Positions 60,333 to 64,000 of a DNA stretch of 64,000 nucleotides are shown here, piece after piece (the first letter of the stretch is position 1; each line of letters begins with the position of its first letter). The stretch comes from Amphibalanus amphitrite (lineage: Eukaryota > Arthropoda > Thecostraca > Balanomorpha > Balanidae). The stretch covers positions 85,792-149,791 of the forward strand of contig NW_024883003.1 of the NCBI RefSeq assembly GCF_019059575.1, read 5' to 3'. The notes under the pieces were generated by a model. It ran no database searches and had not been told where the DNA came from. It was given only the letters and a program-made list of their open reading frames with translations. Both the position numbers and the translations under genes were made by a program.

Positions 60333-61212
60333 TGATGGCATACAAATAATTTCAGTGTGAAAAAGTTTTGCACATCAACTGATGGAAACTGACTTAAAAA
60401 AAACTTGATTTTTGTGTGTGTATGATTTTATTCTCACAAAAATCAAAACCGATTCGCATCGTTAGCCGCAAGCTAACGAAACAGGCGCAAGGCAAGGCCG
60501 CGGTTGTCGCTAGGTCTCAGTCTGTTCTGCACTTTTGCCGTATGTGTAAACCTTCAAATAGACGTTTGCGTGATATTTGCTGTTTTGTAAGTTTCAGTCG
60601 ATCATACAAATATTTCAAAAAATACATAATAGAAATAGAAATAATAGAAAGACATACTAAGCGTGCGAATGCCGAATTCTATGTTTAACTAATGTCCTCA
60701 CTCCTCACTCAGAGAAGCTATTTTCTGCTTGGGTTTCAAGCTTTGATGGCAAAGAGATGTAGGGGTTGTGTCCTGTCACTCGGATACCGCATCGAAATAA
60801 GCAGGTGTCACCAGCATGAGGTTACGTTCTGCACAAGGGTCCTGCGCTGCAGACATCACCATCAGCCTGCCTCTGCAACGTCTGGTCCACCAAGTAAGAA
60901 TAACGTTCGACCGGCTCAGTGGCGCCGTCTGGATGGGAGGTTACACCGACAGTTACCTGTGGAAGGCCAAGCAAGCACTGAAGGCTGTGTGCGGGTCACG
61001 CTGATTGTCAAGTGCTGCTCGAGACTGTGTAGTAGTATAGGTAAGTACTTACGGGTCACTTATAATCACTATGGTCAGAATCCCGGCGGCAGGCGGCAGT
61101 GGCACCGTCTAAACGGGAGATTAGATCGACAGTCACCTATTGAAGGTCGCTGGAGGCTTTTCGTAGACCGGTCATCAATAATCACAGTACGGTCGTTGTA
61201 GGTATATATGTT
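60333..61212. other. Unassigned, with a two-copy repeat
   Basis: CAGTGGCGCCGTCTGGATGG at 60918 recurs diverged at 61096 for about 55 bp. No gene recognised; the 169-codon frame at 60692 has no known motif and starts with a doubtful codon. Confidence 0.4.
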
Positions 61213-61450
61213 ACAGGCCGTATGAAAACTCAGTCCGTTTCCAAACGGCCTGGCCCGATTCAGGCCGTTTTCAAAGGGCCTGGACAGCCCAGTCAGTATG
61301 CAAACGTACTGAAAAGTCAGGCCGTTTGAATACGGGCTGAAATTCCAGGCTGTATGCAAACCGCCTGAACTTTCAGGCCGTTTGCAAACCGTCTAGGCCG
61401 TATGACAACTTCCCAGACACCAGGCCGTTTGCAAACGGTCTAGGCATTTT
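61213..61450. repeat. Array of short self-complementary words, left arm
   Basis: About nine diverged copies of CAGGCCGTTTGCAAACGG, many completed to a palindrome by CCTG, spaced 20-35 bp apart. The word pairs with itself as well as with the other arm. Confidence 0.88.
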
Positions 61451-63296
61451 GAAAACATTCTGGTCTGCATGAAGTTACAGCTGGACAATGTTGAGTTTGT
61501 TGAAGCACGACCGTTTCATGACATTACATGGCACCATGAAATCCTGAGGTGCATTCGGCATCCGGAAAAATATTGTCACTCGGATATTCTCCGTCGGAAA
61601 ATTATTGTTGAGCGCCTATCTTCAGCATGTCTCGTTATCGCGATACCGTTCGTGATCCCCGATGATTCTCGCTAGTTCCAGAAAATTCTCCCTGATTTTC
61701 CCGATGACGAATGCAGGCCTGGTCAGGAAGAGATTAGCAGAACTGAGACCCGGCCCGTATAGCGCCCGGTCGACCCGGGCTTCCCCCGGACTTCACCTAG
61801 GGTACCTCCAAATCTACTTTTCTCACCGGTTTTAGGCCACTTATTTTTCAGACCTTGGCCTTAAAAAAACGAAAATATTTGCAAAAAAAGTCAGGTATTC
61901 CGTCTCAGCTGAGTGAAGAAATTACCGTTTTGGCAACCTAGAATAAAGGTTTTAATCCGCCAGATGAGTTGCCGAGCCAGTGAAAGAGGTGAATTTTTCA
62001 CTTACATGCTTTCTTCCTTTGTGACCCACAACCCCTAATTTTGGGAGGACAAGCTGCCCCAACGGTTCCTGACCTCATGAAAAGTTGTGGGGCACCACCC
62101 CCACGGCCCCAGAGCTGTGGGGGCAGGCTTCCCCCACTGCCCCCTCCCCCGGTTCCCGCGCCTATGTATGAATCTATGAAATTATGTTGGTAGATTTCCG
62201 ATTTCGATTCCTCCAGCTGGGGGGGGGGGGGGGCTCAAATACATTACGAGCCCCCCAGCCGAAAAGTTGGAGGGGCTCAGCCCCCGCTAGCCCCCCCCCC
62301 CCCCCGTTCCCGCGCCATTGATGTGAACTCTGATGTCCATTGCGCGCTCCTGCGTTTTATGCCGCAAAATAATCAGTGAGTCTTGTAATGATACGTTTAA
62401 TTAGTTTTCAAACGGTCTTGCGAAGTACAACAGTCTCTGAAGATTGAACCTAATGGATCCAGGCTGGTCGATGATCAGGTTGCATCCATGTGAATGCTTG
62501 CGCATTCCATGCCGAATGACTCGTCTACATACGTCGAACATTTCTTACTGTGCTGATGCTCGGCCCGGGCGTTTTTCGACAATATTACTAATTATACAAG
62601 TTCACGGTCCGCGGCGCCTGTGTACGGCCATCCAGTTGATGGAGCCTGGTGAAGCCACTACTGGTGAGGTCTGGTGAAACGTATCACTACAAGACTCACC
62701 GATTATTTTGCGGCATAAAACGCCGGAGCGCGCAATGGACATCAGAGTTCACATCAGTGGCGCGGGAACTGGGGGGGGGGGGGGGCTAGTGGGGGCTGAG
62801 CCCCTCCAACTTTTCGGCTGGGGGGGGGGGCTCGTAGTGTATTTGAGCCCCTCCCCCCCCCCCAGCTGGAGGAATCGAAATCGGAAATCTACCAACATAA
62901 TTTCATAGATTCATACATAGGCGCGGGAACTGGGGGAGGGGGCAGTGGGGGAAGCTTGCTCCCACAGCTCTGGGGCCGTGAGGGCGGTGCCCCACAACTT
63001 TTCATGAGGTCAGGAACCGTTGGGGCAGCTTGTCCTCCCCAAATTAGGGGTTGTGGGTCACAAAGGAAGAAAGCATGTAAGTGAAAAATCCATCTCTTTC
63101 ACTGGCTCGGCAACTCATTTGGCAGATTGAAACCATTATTCCAGGTTGCCAAAACGGTAGTTTCTTCACTCAGTTGAGACGGAATACCTGACTTTTTTGC
63201 AAATATATTCGTTTTTTTTGTTGTTGAAAAGGCCAAGGTCTGAAAAATAAGTGGCCTAAAACCGGTGAGAAAACTAGATTTGGGGGTACCCTAGGT

Positions 63297-63468
63297 TGAT
63301 CTCTATTATGGTTCAGCCCCCCCCCCCCCCCCCCCCAGTCTGGAAGAAATTCCCACGCCACTGGTTCACATTAGAGTCCTCAGCGCGCCCGGTCGACCGC
63401 CGGCGGCTGGCCGGCGCGGTAGCGTACGCCGGCAATACTTGACCATTGCGGTGGAAGGCGAAACTTTG
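63297..63468. repeat. Extra segment in the right arm
   Basis: Between CCCTAGGT and AGTCCGGGGGAAGC the right arm has about 170 bp, including a long C run and a GC-rich patch, absent from the left arm. TTGA stands at both edges and may be a short target repeat. Confidence 0.6.
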
Positions 63469-63814
63469 AAGTCCGGGGGAAGCCCGGGTCGACCGGGCGC
63501 GATATATACGGGCCGGGTCTCAGTTCTGCTAATCTCTTCCTGTGACCAGGCCTTTATTCGTCATCGGGAAAATCAGGGAGAATTTTCCGGAACTAGCGAG
63601 AATCATCGGGGATCACGAACGGTATCGCGATAACGAGACATACTGAAGATAGGCGCTCAACTAATTTTCCGACGGAGAATATCCGAGTGACAATATTTTT
63701 CCGGATGCCGAATGCACCTCAGGATTTCATGGTGCCATGTAATGTCATGAAACGGTCGTGCTTCAACAAACTCAACATTGTCCAGCTGTAACTTTATGCA
63801 GACCAGATTGTTTC

Positions 63815-64000
63815 AAAATGCCTAGACCGTTTGCAACGGCCTGGTGTCTGGAAAGTTGTCATATGGCCTAGACGGTTTGCAAACGGCCTGAAATTTCAGG
63901 CGGTTTGCACACAGCCTGGAATTTCAGCCCGTATTCAAACGGCCTGTTTCAGTCCGTTTGCATACTGACTGGGATGTACCAGGCCGTTTGAAACGGCCTG
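63815..64000. repeat. Array of short self-complementary words, right arm
   Basis: Mirror of the left array, truncated by the window end. Same GGCCGTTTGCAAACGGCC-type words. Confidence 0.88.

Larger units (their letters stand above)
61213..64000. mobile_element. Large inverted repeat (fold-back-like element), right edge outside window
   Basis: Left arm about 61213-62398 and right arm 62677-64000 are reverse complements, around a 278-bp spacer. The pairing continues to the last base: 64000 pairs with about 61272. The arms differ by a few percent by eye plus an extra segment of about 170 bp in the right arm. The outer part of each arm is an array of GGCCGTTTGCAAACGGCC-type self-complementary words. 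The inner parts carry long G or C runs. No transposase seen. Long compound inverted ends recall Foldback-type elements. Confidence 0.85.

Noticed and set aside
61213-61450. CRISPR-like array of short repeats
   Set aside because: The spacers are irregular and part of the repeat, the units are palindromes, and the setting is an animal genome.
61213-64000. Inverted repeat as an assembly artefact
   Set aside because: The arms differ at many places and one has a private 170-bp segment, so they are two real sequences. Long reads should still confirm it.

Overview
The window looks like animal nuclear DNA, most likely from an arthropod and possibly a crustacean. The grounds are a Bar-class homeobox gene whose C-terminal half reads like arthropod BarH proteins, introns of 10 kb or more with GT/AG borders, and a dense load of DNA transposons. 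The species guess is weak because no mitochondrial, rRNA or tRNA marker was found. There is no operon-like gene layout.

One host gene can be supported: a BarH-type homeobox transcription factor on the minus strand, with three coding exons at 54226-54565, 40774-40993 and 29898-30273. They give an intact 311-residue protein. It carries an eh1/FIL-type repressor motif near the N-terminus, a homeodomain with Tyr at position 49 (WYQNRR), and an alanine run. The homeobox is split by intron 2 inside codon 53. A GC-rich stretch with CCAAT and GC boxes lies just upstream of exon 1. Several blocks with many TAAT/ATTA cores, in both introns and on both sides of the gene, are candidate regulatory DNA.

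Most of the rest is mobile or repetitive. Seven copies of piggyBac-like non-autonomous elements (TTAA target, CCC...GGG ends) lie at 1-840, 3344-4231, 5769-6939, 13297-14515, 44503-45414, 46129-47316 and 55946-57117. They carry G-run/C-run hairpins near their ends and many AGGTCA half-sites, and six of the seven also carry TGACGTCA. Intron 2 holds a three-level nest. An outer hAT-like element (31223-39453, 8-bp target repeat GACAGCGA) contains a second hAT-like element (32602-38956, target repeat TTCCGAAT). That element contains a Ty3/gypsy LTR retrotransposon (32737-38703) with two identical 185-bp LTRs, so a very recent insertion. Intron 1 holds an element with a 10-bp target repeat (44161-48384) that hosts two of the piggyBac-like copies.

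Upstream of the gene lie a hAT-like element (57384-60324) with another inverted-repeat element inside it, and then a large inverted repeat (about 61213 to the window end). The arms of that repeat are over 1.1 kb and end in arrays of a short self-complementary word. Downstream of the gene (1-29.3 kb) are many unrelated minisatellites and a 3.1-kb element with long inverted ends packed with tandem repeats (23029-26160). Most long open frames outside the homeobox exons and the LTR element are by-products of tandem repeats.
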